Part shown: in pieces, positions 32,892 to 43,965 of the stretch
Numbering within the stretch: the stretch's first letter is position 1
How the letters are laid out: each line of letters opens with the position of its first letter
Source: Calocera cornea HHB12733
Lineage: Eukaryota; Basidiomycota; Dacrymycetes; Dacrymycetales; Dacrymycetaceae
NCBI GenBank assembly: GCA_001632435.1
Contig: KV423929.1
Location: 186,001-250,000, forward strand
Direction: 5' to 3'
Length of the DNA stretch: 64,000 nt
Translations under genes and position numbers: made by a program
Notes under the pieces: generated by a model
What the model saw: only the letters and a program-made list of their open reading frames with translations
Databases searched by the model: none
Told to the model about the DNA's origin: nothing

Positions 32892-33704
32892 TCCTTCCGT
32901 GGCTTTCACGTTGTTTCCTGTTATGGCTCGCTGCCCCCGTTATGTCAGGCACCGATGTTCGCAATGCAGTGAAGTATTGTTCGACAACAACTCGCCCTGA
33001 GGAGCGCGCTCTAACAGTAAAGCTGATCCGACCGGTCACGGACAACACACGTCCGTTCACCTTCCCTTTATGGTCTTGACGGGCACCATGCGGTCCTGGA
33101 AGAGTACAACAACTCGCCCTGGGGCGACGCCGCCCCGCGCGCATGATGACTGTAATGGAGCTTGAGCGGTCCCGCCTCCGCCCGAGCGCCTGTGGCTGCT
33201 CATCCCCCACACAATAAGCAGCCACAACCCCTTCCAGTCACTCGTTTCCCTCTTCCAGCGCGACTTACGTCTGGAACGTATCCCGCTGGCCGGCCCAGTG
33301 CGCCACGTCTCGCCGCAGGCCCTCGCAGAACCCTCGCCGCCTGCCAGATCCGGCAGCACAGGGTCCATTGTACATACAGTACTAGTAGAAGCCCGCCGCC
33401 CGCGCGTGCACGGAAAGAGCTTTTGTTCCGCCGCGCGTATTGTCCCGCCGCCTCCGAGTCAGGGCGGTAGGATGGAACATGAGGCGTGCGTCTCATGTAC
33501 CTACGGCGCGAACGGCGAGCGGCGAGGATGGGTCATTTGGTATAAGAGCACTGCTGAGCTGGGCAGGAGCGGCAGGATATCGATAGCAGACATCCAGAGT
33601 CGATTCGCTCCCCCATTCCTTCATTCCTTCACTCCTTTACTCCTTCATTCCCTCAGGCTAACAATATTCGCTCGCTCGTCCGCTTCGACACCACTGTATT
33701 AAAG
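32892..33704. other. Intergenic, no gene seen
   Basis: Contains a TATAAG near 33541, 164 bp upstream of the next ATG, and a TTCATTCC-type repeat at about 33616-33650. Confidence 0.5.
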
Positions 33705-34555
33705 ATGAAGCTGCCCGCCCGAGGCCGGTCCAAGTCCGCCCCGCCCGCCTTTGCGCAGACGATGATGGTGCGCGCCGCCCTCTTCCTACGGCTCTGCTTT
33801 GGGGCTCCGCACGAAAGCTCACGGTACTATTGCAGGGCTACGTCGACTCCACCCCGCTAATCAGCGCAGAGACGTACAACCTCTCGCCCTCTCGCGCCCG
33901 TGCGCGCGCCGCCTCCCGCGGTGCACCCTCCAGGCGTGCCTCTGTCGTCTCAGCACGCTCGGCACACGCACCGACGCTCCCCCCGACACCGCAATCTCCA
34001 CACCCGCCGCGCTCGTTCGGCCCGGAGTGGGAAGACAGCGGCAGCACGCGCTCGTCACTGACCGTCCCTTCCCTCTCCCCGCTCTCCGCCGCCTTCTCCC
34101 TCTCCTCCAGCACCAGCACCAGCACCAGCACCAGCCCCAGCCCCTCCTCCCCCTGCGCGACCTGCCCAACCTGCCGCTCCCTCGCCTCCCCGCCCCGCCG
34201 CCCGCTCCTGCACAAGCTCTCCCACCTCGTCCACCTCCCCTCCCCAGCGGCCACCGCCCCAGTATACATGGACCAAGCGCACTTCTCCTTCTTCTTCCCG
34301 CGCGCGGCGCACCCGGCCGGGGGCTGCGGCTGCGGTTCCTGCGTGCGCGCGGACCCGGCGCGGGAAGAGGGGGAGAAGGAGCGCGCGCGGCGCGTCCGCG
34401 CGTATGAGCTGCGCGGCTGGGCCACGTGGACCGCCTGGGGCAAGGTCGTGTGGAGCCAGGCGGCCAGGGAGCGCCGGCGGCTAGGGAGCGAGGGCGGCGA
34501 GGGCGGCATCGCCGGCAGCGTCAAGGTTAGCAGGGTCTATGAGGTCGAGTGGTGA
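33705..34555 (+). CDS. Conserved-looking protein of unknown function
   Basis: Predicted join(33705-33767, 33836-34555), 260 residues, with a 68-nt intron (GTGCGC...TGCAG). I do not recognise the family. The N-terminus is basic (KLPARGRSKS). The middle is Ser/Pro-rich with an STSTSTS run from a CAGCAC repeat. Two cysteine pairs occur, in CATCPTCRS and in GCGCGSC (with C-x-C-x2-C spacing), which could bind a metal. The C-terminal part, RAYELRGWATWTAWGKVVW, is tryptophan-rich and helical. No signal peptide or membrane segment is seen. A TATA-like element upstream and an in-phase intron support it being real. It converges on the unknown gene at 35047-35736. Confidence 0.55.
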
Positions 34556-35046
34556 GCTCCGCTTGGGGCCCGGGACTTTGGGTTGAGGCTTGGGCCGCCC
34601 GCCGAGGGCGGTGTACAGTAGAACACGATGAACAGCGCTGGGCGCGTGTAGCCATAGTTGCATTTTTTTCTTTTTCGCATTTTCGCATTCTCGCATCGTA
34701 CTCCACACGTTCGCATTCCGCATCTCCGCATCTCCTCATCATCCCCTTCGCATTCGCATTCGTATCCTTCCATTTCGCATTCGCCAGTCGACTCCACACA
34801 GTACAGCACAGCACAAACAGTAGGAGGGTAGAGCAGAGCACAGTTTGGCGAACCACGTGGGCCAGTGCTCGTATACCGCTTGCATAGACCTTCTCCTCGC
34901 ACCTTCCGCATCGTAGCGTGCAGTCCCTTCCGCATCCGTACATTCATCGCCGCATTACCGCATCTTGACATGAAAGAAAGCCATCAGGCATCGTGCATGC
35001 AGTATGGTACACGGCCCGAGCCGACGCAAATCAAAGGTTCAAAGGT
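34556..35046. repeat. CGCAT-rich degenerate repeat tract between convergent genes
   Basis: From 34676 to about 34964 the plus strand carries roughly 13 copies of CGCAT, often as CGCATT or CCGCATC, at irregular spacing. This is the space between two converging genes, so it likely lies in their 3' ends. A related GCATTC cluster follows RNR1 (about 39605-39645). Confidence 0.5.
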
Positions 35047-35736
35047 TCAAAGCTTCTCCGGGATCTCAGTCGGTATCGGCCCGGTGCGCAGCGCCGCCGC
35101 ATGCGGGTCCTGGTGAGCGAGCGAAGCGAGGCGCAGCAGCAGCAGCGGGTCGTCCGCGAGCCCCGTCAGGTCCTGCTCGGGCGCGGGGCAGAGCGGGTCG
35201 AACGAGGGGTCGTCGGCCCTTTCGAGGGCGAGGACGCGGGCGCGGAGGGAGGCCATTATGCGTGTGTGGAGCGCTGGGGGCGGGCGGGTTAGCATGAGGG
35301 GGAAGGGAGGGAGGGGGAGAGGGATGGAGGCAGCCGCGGGGAGCAGACGAGCGCAGAACAGGCCACGGAAGAGAAGACAAGGGAGAAGGGAGAAGGCGGA
35401 CGCACCCTCTTCCTCCGCCTTGCCCCTCACCCGGGGGAGCAGCACCTCCTCGCTCGCCTCCTCCTCCCACGGCCCGGCCCTGCCAAGCGCGCCTAGGCCG
35501 AGCCGGCGGTCCATCTCGCGCGCAAAGTCGGCGTCGGGGAGGGAGAGCAGGTCGGGAGAGGTGCGGTCGTCGGACGCCGGAGGGGCCGCGGAGGGCCGCC
35601 GGCGCGGCGCGGCGGAGGAGGGCGCCTTGGCCGGGGAGGGGCTGGGCGGCGGCGGCGTGGAGGCGGTCGTTGCCGGGGCGGGGGCGGGGGCGGGGCGCCG
35701 GGTTGGGCGCGAGGGGCGGGTGGCTACGTCGGACAT
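35047..35736 (-). CDS. Small protein of unknown function
   Basis: Predicted complement(join(35047-35273, 35406-35736)), 185 residues, after removing a 132-nt in-frame intron (GTGCGT...CCCCAG). The unspliced frame is also open (229 residues), but the intron segment would add a hydrophobic, proline-rich stretch out of character with the rest. The N-terminal 60 residues are Pro/Ala/Ser-rich. The remainder is helical with acidic-leucine patches (SPDLLSLPDADFAREMDRRL and RARVLALERADDPSF). I do not recognise the family. It is divergent from RNR1 across 411 bp. Confidence 0.5.
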   Translation of the reverse strand: MSDVATRPSRPTRRPAPAPAPATTASTPPPPSPSPAKAPSSAAPRRRPSAAPPASDDRTSPDLLSLPDADFAREMDRRLGLGALGRAGPWEEEASEEVLLPRVRGKAEEEGASAFSLLPCLLFRGLFCARLLPAAASIPLPLPPFPLMLTRPPPALHTRIMASLRARVLALERADDPSFDPLCPAPEQDLTGLADDPLLLLRLASLAHQDPHAAALRTGPIPTEIPEKL

Positions 35737-36147
35737 TGCGCGTACTGGCGGTTCGGGTTCGGCGTTCGGGGTTCGGCCGGTGGTCGGTGCTCGGTGGTCG
35801 GCGCACCGTCACGGTTGGGGAGGCACGGTCAGCGGACTGAGAGGTGAGGAGGGGCGGTGGGAAGAATCTGTGGGCCAGGGGAATGTGATGTGCAGTGATA
35901 TGCTGCACGCACGGGGGACGCCATGTCGAGCGCGTCATGTGCCCCACCGCGGGACGCGTCGCTGTTTACCTTCAGCGTGGGTGGCGCAACCGCCTTACTC
36001 ATGACAATTTGTCTCGCGTCGCGCGGCAGGGTACAAGTACGCGCCGCCCTCATTCCCCCCTCTCTGCTTCGTACCACCCACCCCCTCCTCCCCTCCCTCC
36101 TCCTTCTGTACCTCCCACCCCCTGCCCTATACCACCCATACTAAGCC
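35737..36147. promoter_or_regulatory. Divergent promoter of RNR1 with an MCB-like ACGCGT site
   Basis: An ACGCGT (MCB, the MBF/SBF-type G1/S element) is at 35954-35959, 189 bp before the RNR1 ATG. MCB elements drive RNR1 in yeast. The last 120 bp before the ATG are strongly C/T-rich, the usual core-promoter look in this genome. A single hexamer is weak evidence. Confidence 0.35.
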
Positions 36148-39100
36148 ATGGCATACGTCTTCAAGCGGGGTGAGCATCCCCCCCGCCTTCTGTAGACAGA
36201 GCTGACCAGCTGCCCGTGCTCCTGCGCGTCCTTGACTCACAGACGGGTGAGCACTCCCCCCCTTCCTGCCCCGCGCACCGTACTAACTACCTCCTCTCCA
36301 GACGGGTTAGTCTCCCCCTCATAACCCCTCACACGCGCAGATACTGACCCTAGCAAAGAAAGAGCGCGTCGCGTTCGACAAGGTACGCGCCCCCCCCTCC
36401 CCGGCACCAATCTAGCTTCATTGCACCCTGCTCACACACATTCCAGATCACAGCGCGTATACAAAAGGTTCGTTCCGCCCCCCCACCCCACTCCGTCTCG
36501 GGAGGCTGGAACGCGTGTGCTCATCGTATGTGTAGCTGTGCTATGGCCTGGACCAGGATCATGTGGATCCGTTTGAGTGAGTGCGGCGTGCCTGTGGAGC
36601 GGGACAGTGCTGAACGTGTCGGCGTAGGATCACCAAGAAGGTCATCTCCGGCGTCTACCCGGGTGTGACGACCGTCGAGCTCGACGTGCGTCCCTCCCCT
36701 CCCCTCACGCTCCACCCATCCTCATTGCTCTCTGCAGAACCTCGCCTCCGAGACCGCCGCCTACCTCACCACCAAGCACCCGGACTACGCCATCCTCGCA
36801 GCGCGCATCGCCATCTCCAACCTGCACAAGGAGACGAAGAAGGTGTTCTCGCAGGTCATCGAGGACCTCTACACGTACGTCAACCCCAAGAATGGACGTC
36901 ACTCGCCCATGATCGCCAAGGACATCTATGAGATCGTCCAGGAGAACAAGGAGCTGCTTGACTCGGCCATCATCTACGAGCGCGATTTCCATTATCAGTT
37001 GTAAGCTGCATTGTTTCCATAGGTGAAGGGTAGGACATGGCGCTGATGTGATTGGCAGCTTCGGGTTCAAGACCCTCGAGCGGTCCTACCTGCTCCGCAT
37101 CAACGGCAAGGTGGCCGAGCGCCCGCAGCAGATGCTCATGCGCGTCGCGATCGGCATCCACGGGCGGGACATCGAGCGCGCGCTCGCGACGTACACGCTC
37201 ATGTCCGAGCGCTACTTCACGCACGCCAGCCCGACCCTCTTCAACGCCGGCACGCCCCACCCGCAGCTCTCCTCCTGCTTCCTCGTCGCCATGAAGGACG
37301 ACAGCATTGAGGGCATCTACGACACGCTCAAGACGTGCGCCATGATCTCCAAGACGGCGGGCGGCATCGGCCTACACATCCACAACATTCGTGCCAAGGG
37401 GTGAGTAAGCTCGCGCGGTGTGACTCATCAGCTGCTGACCATGTCTCAGATCATACATCGCCGGCACCAACGGCTACTCCAACGGCATCGTCCCCATGCT
37501 CCGCGCGTACGACGCGACGGCGCGCTACGTTGACCAGGGCGGGAACAAGCGCCCGGGCGCGTTCGCGATCTACATCGAGCCGTGGCACGCGGACATCTTC
37601 GACTTCCTCGACCTGCGCAAGAACCACGGCAAGGAGGAGGTCCGCGCGCGCGACCTCTTCTACGCCCTCTGGATCTCGGACCTCTTCATGAAGCGCGTCG
37701 AGCAGGACGCCGAGTGGTCCCTCTTCTGCCCGAACGAGGCCCCGGGCCTGGCGGACGTGCACAGCAAGGAGTTTGAGGACCTGTACGAGCGCTATGAGCG
37801 CGAGGGCCGCGCGAGGCAGACAATCAAGGCACAGAAGCTCTGGTACGCTATCATGGACGCCCAGGTCGAGACCGGTGGGCCGTTCATGCTGTACAAGGAT
37901 GCTGCCAACTGTGCGTTCCTCCCCATCCCCTTGCCGTTGGTTGAAGGAGATACTGATGTCCACGCAGCCAAGTCCAACCAGAAGAACCTCGGGACGATCA
38001 AGTCGTCCAACCTGTGCACGGAGATCATGGAGTACTCGGCGCCGGACGAGGTCGCCGTCTGCAACCTCGCCTCCATCGCCCTGCCCTCCTTCATCCACGA
38101 CGGCCAGTACGACTTTGAGAAGCTGCACGCGGTCGCCAAGGTCGTGGCGTTCAACCTGAACCGGATCATCGACGTGAACTACTACCCCGTCCCGGAGGCG
38201 CGCAAGTCCAACATGCGCCACCGGCCCATCGGCGTCGGCGTGCAGGGGCTCGCAGACGCGTTCATGGCCCTGCGCATGCCGTTCGACTCGCCCGAGGCGC
38301 GCAGGCTCAACCAGGACATCTTCGAGACCATCTACCACGCGGCCTGCGAGGCGTCCAACGAGATGGCCGAGACGGACGGCGCGTACGAGACGTTCCAGGG
38401 CTCCCCGGCGAGCCGCGGCGAGCTCCAGTTCGACCTCTGGGGCATCGCCCCCTCCGACCGCTGGGACTGGGCCGGCCTCAAGGAGAAGATCAAGCGGACC
38501 GGCCTGCGCAACTCGCTCCTCCTCGCGCCCATGCCCACCGCCTCCACCTCCCAGATCCTCGGCTTCAACGAGTGCTTCGAGCCGTACACATCGATGATCT
38601 ACGCGCGCCGCGTGCTCGCCGGCGAGTTCCAGGTGGTCTGCCCCTGGCTCCTGCGCGACCTCGTCGACCTCGGCCTCTGGAACGACCAGATGAAGGACAT
38701 GATCATCGCCTCTGGCGGGTCGATCCAGAACATCCCCGGAATCCCCGACGACATCAAGGCGATCTACAAGACGGTGTGGGAGATCTCGCAGAAGAAGATC
38801 CTCGACCTCGCCGCCGACCGCGGCGCGTTCATCTGCCAGTCCCAGTCGCTCAACGTCCACCTCCAGAGCCCCACCCTCGGCCAGCTCACGTCCATGCACT
38901 TCTACGGCTGGAAGAAGGGCCTCAAGACGGGCATGTACTACCTCCGCACGCGCCCCGCCGCACAGGCAATCCAGTTCACCGTCGACGCAGCCGTCATCAA
39001 GCAGGCCAAGGAGAACAGCGCGGGCACCGGCCCCACACCCGCCCGCATGATCAAGCCCCGCCAGAGCAGCAGCAAGTACGCCAGCATCGCCGTCAACGAC

Positions 39101-39466
39101 GCCCTCGCCTCGGCCCGCAGCGCCACCCCGACCAGCGCCACCGCCGCCTCCTCCCCACTCGCCTCCCCCGACTCGGCACGCCCGGCCCTTGTCGCCGTCA
39201 AGGTCGAGGACCTCTCCCTCGACGCCACCGTCATGGTTGCCGAGGAGAAGCAGGCGCCCCTCCCCACCCCGGGCGCGTCGCCCTCACGCTCCGAGCAGCC
39301 GCTCGAGCCCGCCCCGCTCGAGATCAAGAAGGAGGAGAAGGAGGAGAAGCCGGTCGACCCCGAGTACGCCGCCGCGCTCGAGCGCATCAAGCTCCGCGAG
39401 CTCGAGGAGGCAAAGCTCATGTGCAGCATCGAGAACAAGGAGGCGTGCCTGATGTGCAGCGGCTGA
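36148..39466 (+). CDS. RNR1: Ribonucleotide reductase large subunit, class Ia
   Basis: Predicted 11 exons: 36148-36169, 36243-36246, 36302-36305, 36359-36382, 36447-36467, 36536-36576, 36628-36685, 36738-37000, 37059-37400, 37450-37910, 37968-39466; 912 residues. It reduces ribonucleoside diphosphates to deoxy forms together with the small subunit. The N-terminal ATP-cone reads [20 protein letters not shown]. The redox cysteine is in [12 protein letters not shown], the catalytic N-x-C-x-E is in [11 protein letters not shown], and the C-terminal shuttle CLMCSG is intact. An acidic/basic low-complexity insert (about 820-890) precedes the tail, as in other fungi. Two successive exons are only 4 nt (both ACGG) and are needed for the conserved RDGRKE. 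No alternative joining gives this sequence in frame. Confidence 0.95.
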
Positions 39467-39981
39467 GCGAGCGCGGCCTGCCCACCGTCCTCCACGTCTG
39501 CATCTATCTGCACTAGAAAACGTCTCCCTCCTGCTGTGTAAAAGTGTACTGCTGCTCGCTCCCGTTCTGGCCCCCGGATCTCATCTTGCCTCTCACTTCA
39601 TCCTCGCATTCTGCATTCCGCATTCTGCACACCTTGCATTCCTAGTTGACGTCCTCGCCTTTTTCCATACCCACCCGCTGTGGCCTATATGTATCTTCTA
39701 GTCCGACGGTTTATGCATACATGCGTTTAATGTGCACGCGTGTCCGGCGAGCTCAGCAGAAATAAGGGTGTGTTGACAGGGGAAGTCATCGTAGGAAGCG
39801 ACGCGGTTGATCCCTGTACATCTATCCACCACTGCCCCCATCGCTGGGCTTCACAGCTCACCATCCTAGCACTAGAATATGCGATGCTCGTGCTACATTA
39901 TACCTAACAGGATGATATCCTTGTCCTAGTTCCTCGAACTCTGTACATATCCGACCACGACCCAGCTTCACCCCAAGGCCC
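39467..39981. other. Intergenic, RNR1 3' flank
   Basis: Holds a GCATTC-type repeat cluster (about 39605-39645) resembling the tract at 34676-34964. No gene seen. Confidence 0.5.
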
Positions 39982-41517
39982 ATGGACCCGCTCTCGATCG
40001 TCGCCTCGGTCTGCGCGCTCGCGACCGCGCTCCAGGTCTGGCTCTCCGCCCGCGCCGAGCAGTCCGAGCTCACGCACACCCTCGGCCTGACCGTCACCCG
40101 CATACGCGCGATCATCCTCCCGTTCCAGGCGGAGGAGACGGTCGCGCGGCTCGAACCGACCGTGGTGGACACCTTCCGCGGGCTGGGGGAGGCGCTGGCG
40201 AGGACACGGGATCATCTGGTGCAGCTGGACGGGGGGGAGCCGGCAGGCCAGGAGCCGGGGAAGCAGAAAGGCGTGGGAAGGGGGAAGGGGAGGGACGTCC
40301 TGCTCAAGACGTTCAACTTCCTCCGGCCCGCGGAGGTCGCCAAGAAGCTGAGGGAGGACGAGCGGCAGCTCACGAACCAGCTCGTGCTCGTCCTGTTTGG
40401 GGTGACGATGCAGAGCTTTTTCCAGAAGGGCGAGCCTGGACGGGGAGGCGCGAGTGCGAGTGCGAGTGCGAGGGAGGCGATGGGCGGCGATGTGGTGCTG
40501 TCGGGGGTGAAGAACGAGGAGATTAGGGAGTTCTGGAGGGACTATGTGGGGGCCAAGGTGCGACTTCTGCTCCATCCGTCCTGGCGCTTTGCACTGACCA
40601 TGAACACGTCCAGGTCGTTTGCGTCCCTCCGCAGATATTCATCGTCTCCATCAAGACGTGGTTTAAGGCCGGCTTGCCCGAGTCGACATGCAGGCACCTC
40701 CTCCTGCGGCTGGACGAGTACGCCGTGGGCGGGGTCACGCCTCACAGCCTAGAGAACTTGGTTGGCGAGCAGCGGCTGAGAGATGTCATAGAGGGGTTCA
40801 AGCAGCAAAGTACGTCCTTCCGTATTCGTGCAAGGATCAGCGAACTGAATGAAGGAGCAGATGAAGCAAAGTCGCATGAGCTTGCGATCGACAGCGTGCC
40901 GCGGCCCTTCAGACATTCGAGAGATTCAGCAACCGCCTTGCCCGAATACACGGTGTACCCCAATCTGCCGCTCATCATATGGGTCGACGATATGCCCAGC
41001 AACAACATCGGCGAGGTCACATATGCACGGTCGCTGGGGATCTCCGTGATCGAGCTCACGTCTACCGCGCTTGCAAAGGCGTGGTTCGAGGACAACGAGG
41101 GTGCGTGCATCCCGCCCCTCCGATCCGATCCAGCACATATTGACGTTCTCCGTAGAGTTCGTGCGCGCCAACGACACGCCCTCGCGAATCCGTGTCATTT
41201 CCGACAATGCGCGATACGAGTCTGACAGCGTCCTCCCCGCACCTTCCCCTCCCACGGTATCGCCGTCGCAACCCCAAAGCGAGGACAGCTTCTACCTGAA
41301 CATGTCCGCCGGCGAGCACATCCTGCGCTACCTGCGCGGCAGGCAGTACCGCATGCCCGTTCTCGTGTACTGCGGGTGGAGTATCTTCACTACGCAGTAT
41401 GTGCTGCAGTACGAGGAGGCGGGCAGCACCGTCGGCACGCACGTCGTGAGGGCGTACTGCGAGGCGTTGGCCAAGCGGAAGAGTAGCGATACATTCTGGA
41501 GGAGGTTTTCCTCATAG
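39982..41517 (+). CDS. Fungal STAND-type N-terminal domain fused to a receiver-like dom.
   Basis: Predicted join(39982-40557, 40614-40809, 40861-41100, 41156-41517), 457 residues, with introns of 56, 51 and 55 nt (the 51-nt one has no stop and keeps frame). Residues 1-190 begin MDPLSIVASVCALATAL, the start typical of the fungal N-terminal helical domain found on STAND/NLR-like proteins. Residues about 290-440 look like a response-regulator fold: LPLIIWVDDMPSNNIGEVTY (acidic pair D300-D301), SLGISVIELTSTALAKAWF, IRVISDNARYE (D354 at the phosphoacceptor place), and MPVLVYCGW where REC domains have a conserved Ser/Thr (here Cys). The bacterial 'WVDD+P-NN' receiver-like domain is the nearest pattern I know. 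There is no NTPase module between. A role in signalling or cell-death control is inference. Confidence 0.6.
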
Positions 41518-43965
41518 CGCAGTAGAGGTTCGGCGATTCGCATTTCCCTTTGTGTGTACCAATTCTGACTAGGCTGCAGAGCACACCCCACGTGTAACAC
41601 CCCTTTGTATTGTCGAGTCTCGTATTGTTGAGGCTGGTCCGGATCCTGCAACGTGCACGTTTTAGGCGTGCCGCACGTTGAAACTCAGCTTTTCAGCAGG
41701 AAGGTACCTCCTTCGAGATTGCCAGGTATATCGGGCTCAAGGCAGCAGCCAGCGTGTTATCTTCGTCTCCTCTGCGGGAAAGCTGCCAAATCGGGAAGGC
41801 ATGGACGTGGTGACGAGAACACGTTTATCGGTCTGCACGGTGGGCGACATTCAGGAGGCGAGACGGAAACTGCATGTTCTCACCGTCGTGCGGCACTCTC
41901 GCGCCTTTTGTTGCCGCCCAGAAAATCCAAGACACATGGAGTTGGGCGGCACCGGGTGTCTCGGAGCTGAGCCGGATGTGCCCTACAAGGCTTACTCCCT
42001 CGAGCGCATGCGGACGCGTCCCGAATCACCGCCTTGTTCCATGCAGACAAGTCGTTCTTGACACTTTCAGCATCTCTTACTTCCCATGGTGTGCTGCAAG
42101 CTGGCGTCAGAGACTTCGTCTTTTGTCCACTGATGAAGAGGAGAAACGAGTCAACCATCTGGACCGCTCCTACAACGCATGTGATACCCTCCAGTCGCGG
42201 CTTACTCCGAACACGAGGCGACAATGCGGCCAACAAGAAGCGCCGCTGTCCATCTGCCAGCGTTTTGTACTACGTCTGAGGCAGCAGATGAACAGCACTG
42301 CATTATTGTATGTTCCTTGCCGATCGCTGTGTGATCAACAATCCCAGCACGTTGAGCAGGAGAAGTGACGGAGGCATCATTGTTGAATAGACCGCGACAA
42401 TCATCAATGCGGCCACACCACAACGTGTTCAACGGGCTTCTCCGTGCTTCTCGCCCCTTCCCTCAGCCTTGAGAGTGCGGTCTGTCTGATGTGCTGAAAC
42501 CTGCTGTGGTTTTGCCATAAGCCAAGCCGGTGACGACAGGCTAAACGCGTGTTTCCTCATCAGTACGTAATATTAACAGGACCTTGCAGTTGCCACGCCC
42601 GACCCGGAAAAGCGCGGCGAAGCCGCCCATACCAAAGGGGTCGTTAGTGCTGGCTTGGTCGCTGGGATTGTTTCCTAGGTTGGAGCATGAGATATTTTAC
42701 GGGTGTCGCGCACTGATGGCGATGCCATCGGAGTATAATTCAAGATGTCATCGCGAACCAGAAGTACAATTCTCTAAAATTTTCCCGGATCAGGTATTCT
42801 AGGCAGACCACAGGTGATATGAGATTCGGGTGGAACTTGAGCGATGAGGACGCCAACCAACGCATTGTTATTGCATGAGCTCGCCTGATGATCGGCGACG
42901 TGACCCAACTTGGATGGCGGACCATGCTGTCATGATGAGGTTATCCAAGGAGATTGTATTCCCGCACGCGACCAATGATACACGAGCTGATATCGTCAGC
43001 GGAGTGTCGTCCCCGCTACCTCACTAGCATCTCTTCGTCGGAGACGAGCCCCTATCTCACCCCATCTTCGTATATGGTCAAAAACACATGCTCCACTTGC
43101 CAGGGTCTGTCTCTTCTAGTTCCGGCCGAGCTACCGGGGTCCGAGCATGCCCGATAGCGGAGCTGAAGGCCTACAAACCCCGCCCGAAAGTCATTCACTG
43201 CCACCAGGACCTCGTGTGCGTTGATATTGTCATGGTTAGCCTGGTTCAAGGTCTGTGGCGGGGGACCATGAATGCCGGTGGAAGGTACAGGAGGAAATGA
43301 GCTCGCTGCGCAGTTACACCCGCGGAGAGACATGTCGCCGGAGGACGGATGCGCCCTGACTAATTTAGTCTCGATGGGTGGTGTGCTCAGGAAGACCGCA
43401 TTGGTTATCTTATTATAAATGGGAAAAATTCGGATCTCTTCTTTCCGGGAGCGGTGTCAGAAGACTCTCGCCGGCCCAGAAGCGAGCCAGCTCCCCCTCG
43501 TGCGGTTCCTGGAACCTTAATCGCCCCGAACAATCCCCCATCCAGCCTTTACGGACATTGTTCTTTATTCTGAAAGAAACGCGGGGAGAAGCCATCACAA
43601 TCTTCCTGGAGAAACCCAGCCGGCAAAGCGCTGCGTTGCAGCGCGGAGCGCTCCTATCCCTGTCTCTAGAATTGATAGTAGATAATAATCTGGAAGATGA
43701 CAGCCAAAACATCGCCGTCTCCAATGCCGCCTTGTGAGCCAGCACCGAGGCTCGAAGCAATAGCATGCTTCCCGATGGACCATTGGAGAAGTTCTCCAGG
43801 GATTGCGTGCTTTTCCCGAGCGCATCACTCCACCCAGCGGGCTTGCAAATAGGACGCGCCCTAGCTGGCGGTAACGCCTGTATTGGCAAGGATATGCTTT
43901 ATCCTATCGGTCTCCATCTCTCACTCGCTGTTGTACTCGATTAACTACCTGCATTCATTCAAACT
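41518..43965. other. Accessory intergenic region, no gene recognised
   Basis: 2.4 kb of lower-GC DNA with several short frames on both strands (for example 41874-42368 plus and 43413-43889 minus). None has a domain, conserved motif or consistent splice pattern I can support. Gene relics are possible. Confidence 0.4.

Noticed and set aside
6723..33384. Shared 14-mer CATACAGTACTAGT near 6723 and near 33371
   Set aside because: In 64 kb several 14-mer coincidences are expected by chance. Flanks do not match.
37451..38899. 482-residue minus-strand frame
   Set aside because: Exact antisense shadow of RNR1, caused by strong third-position GC bias.
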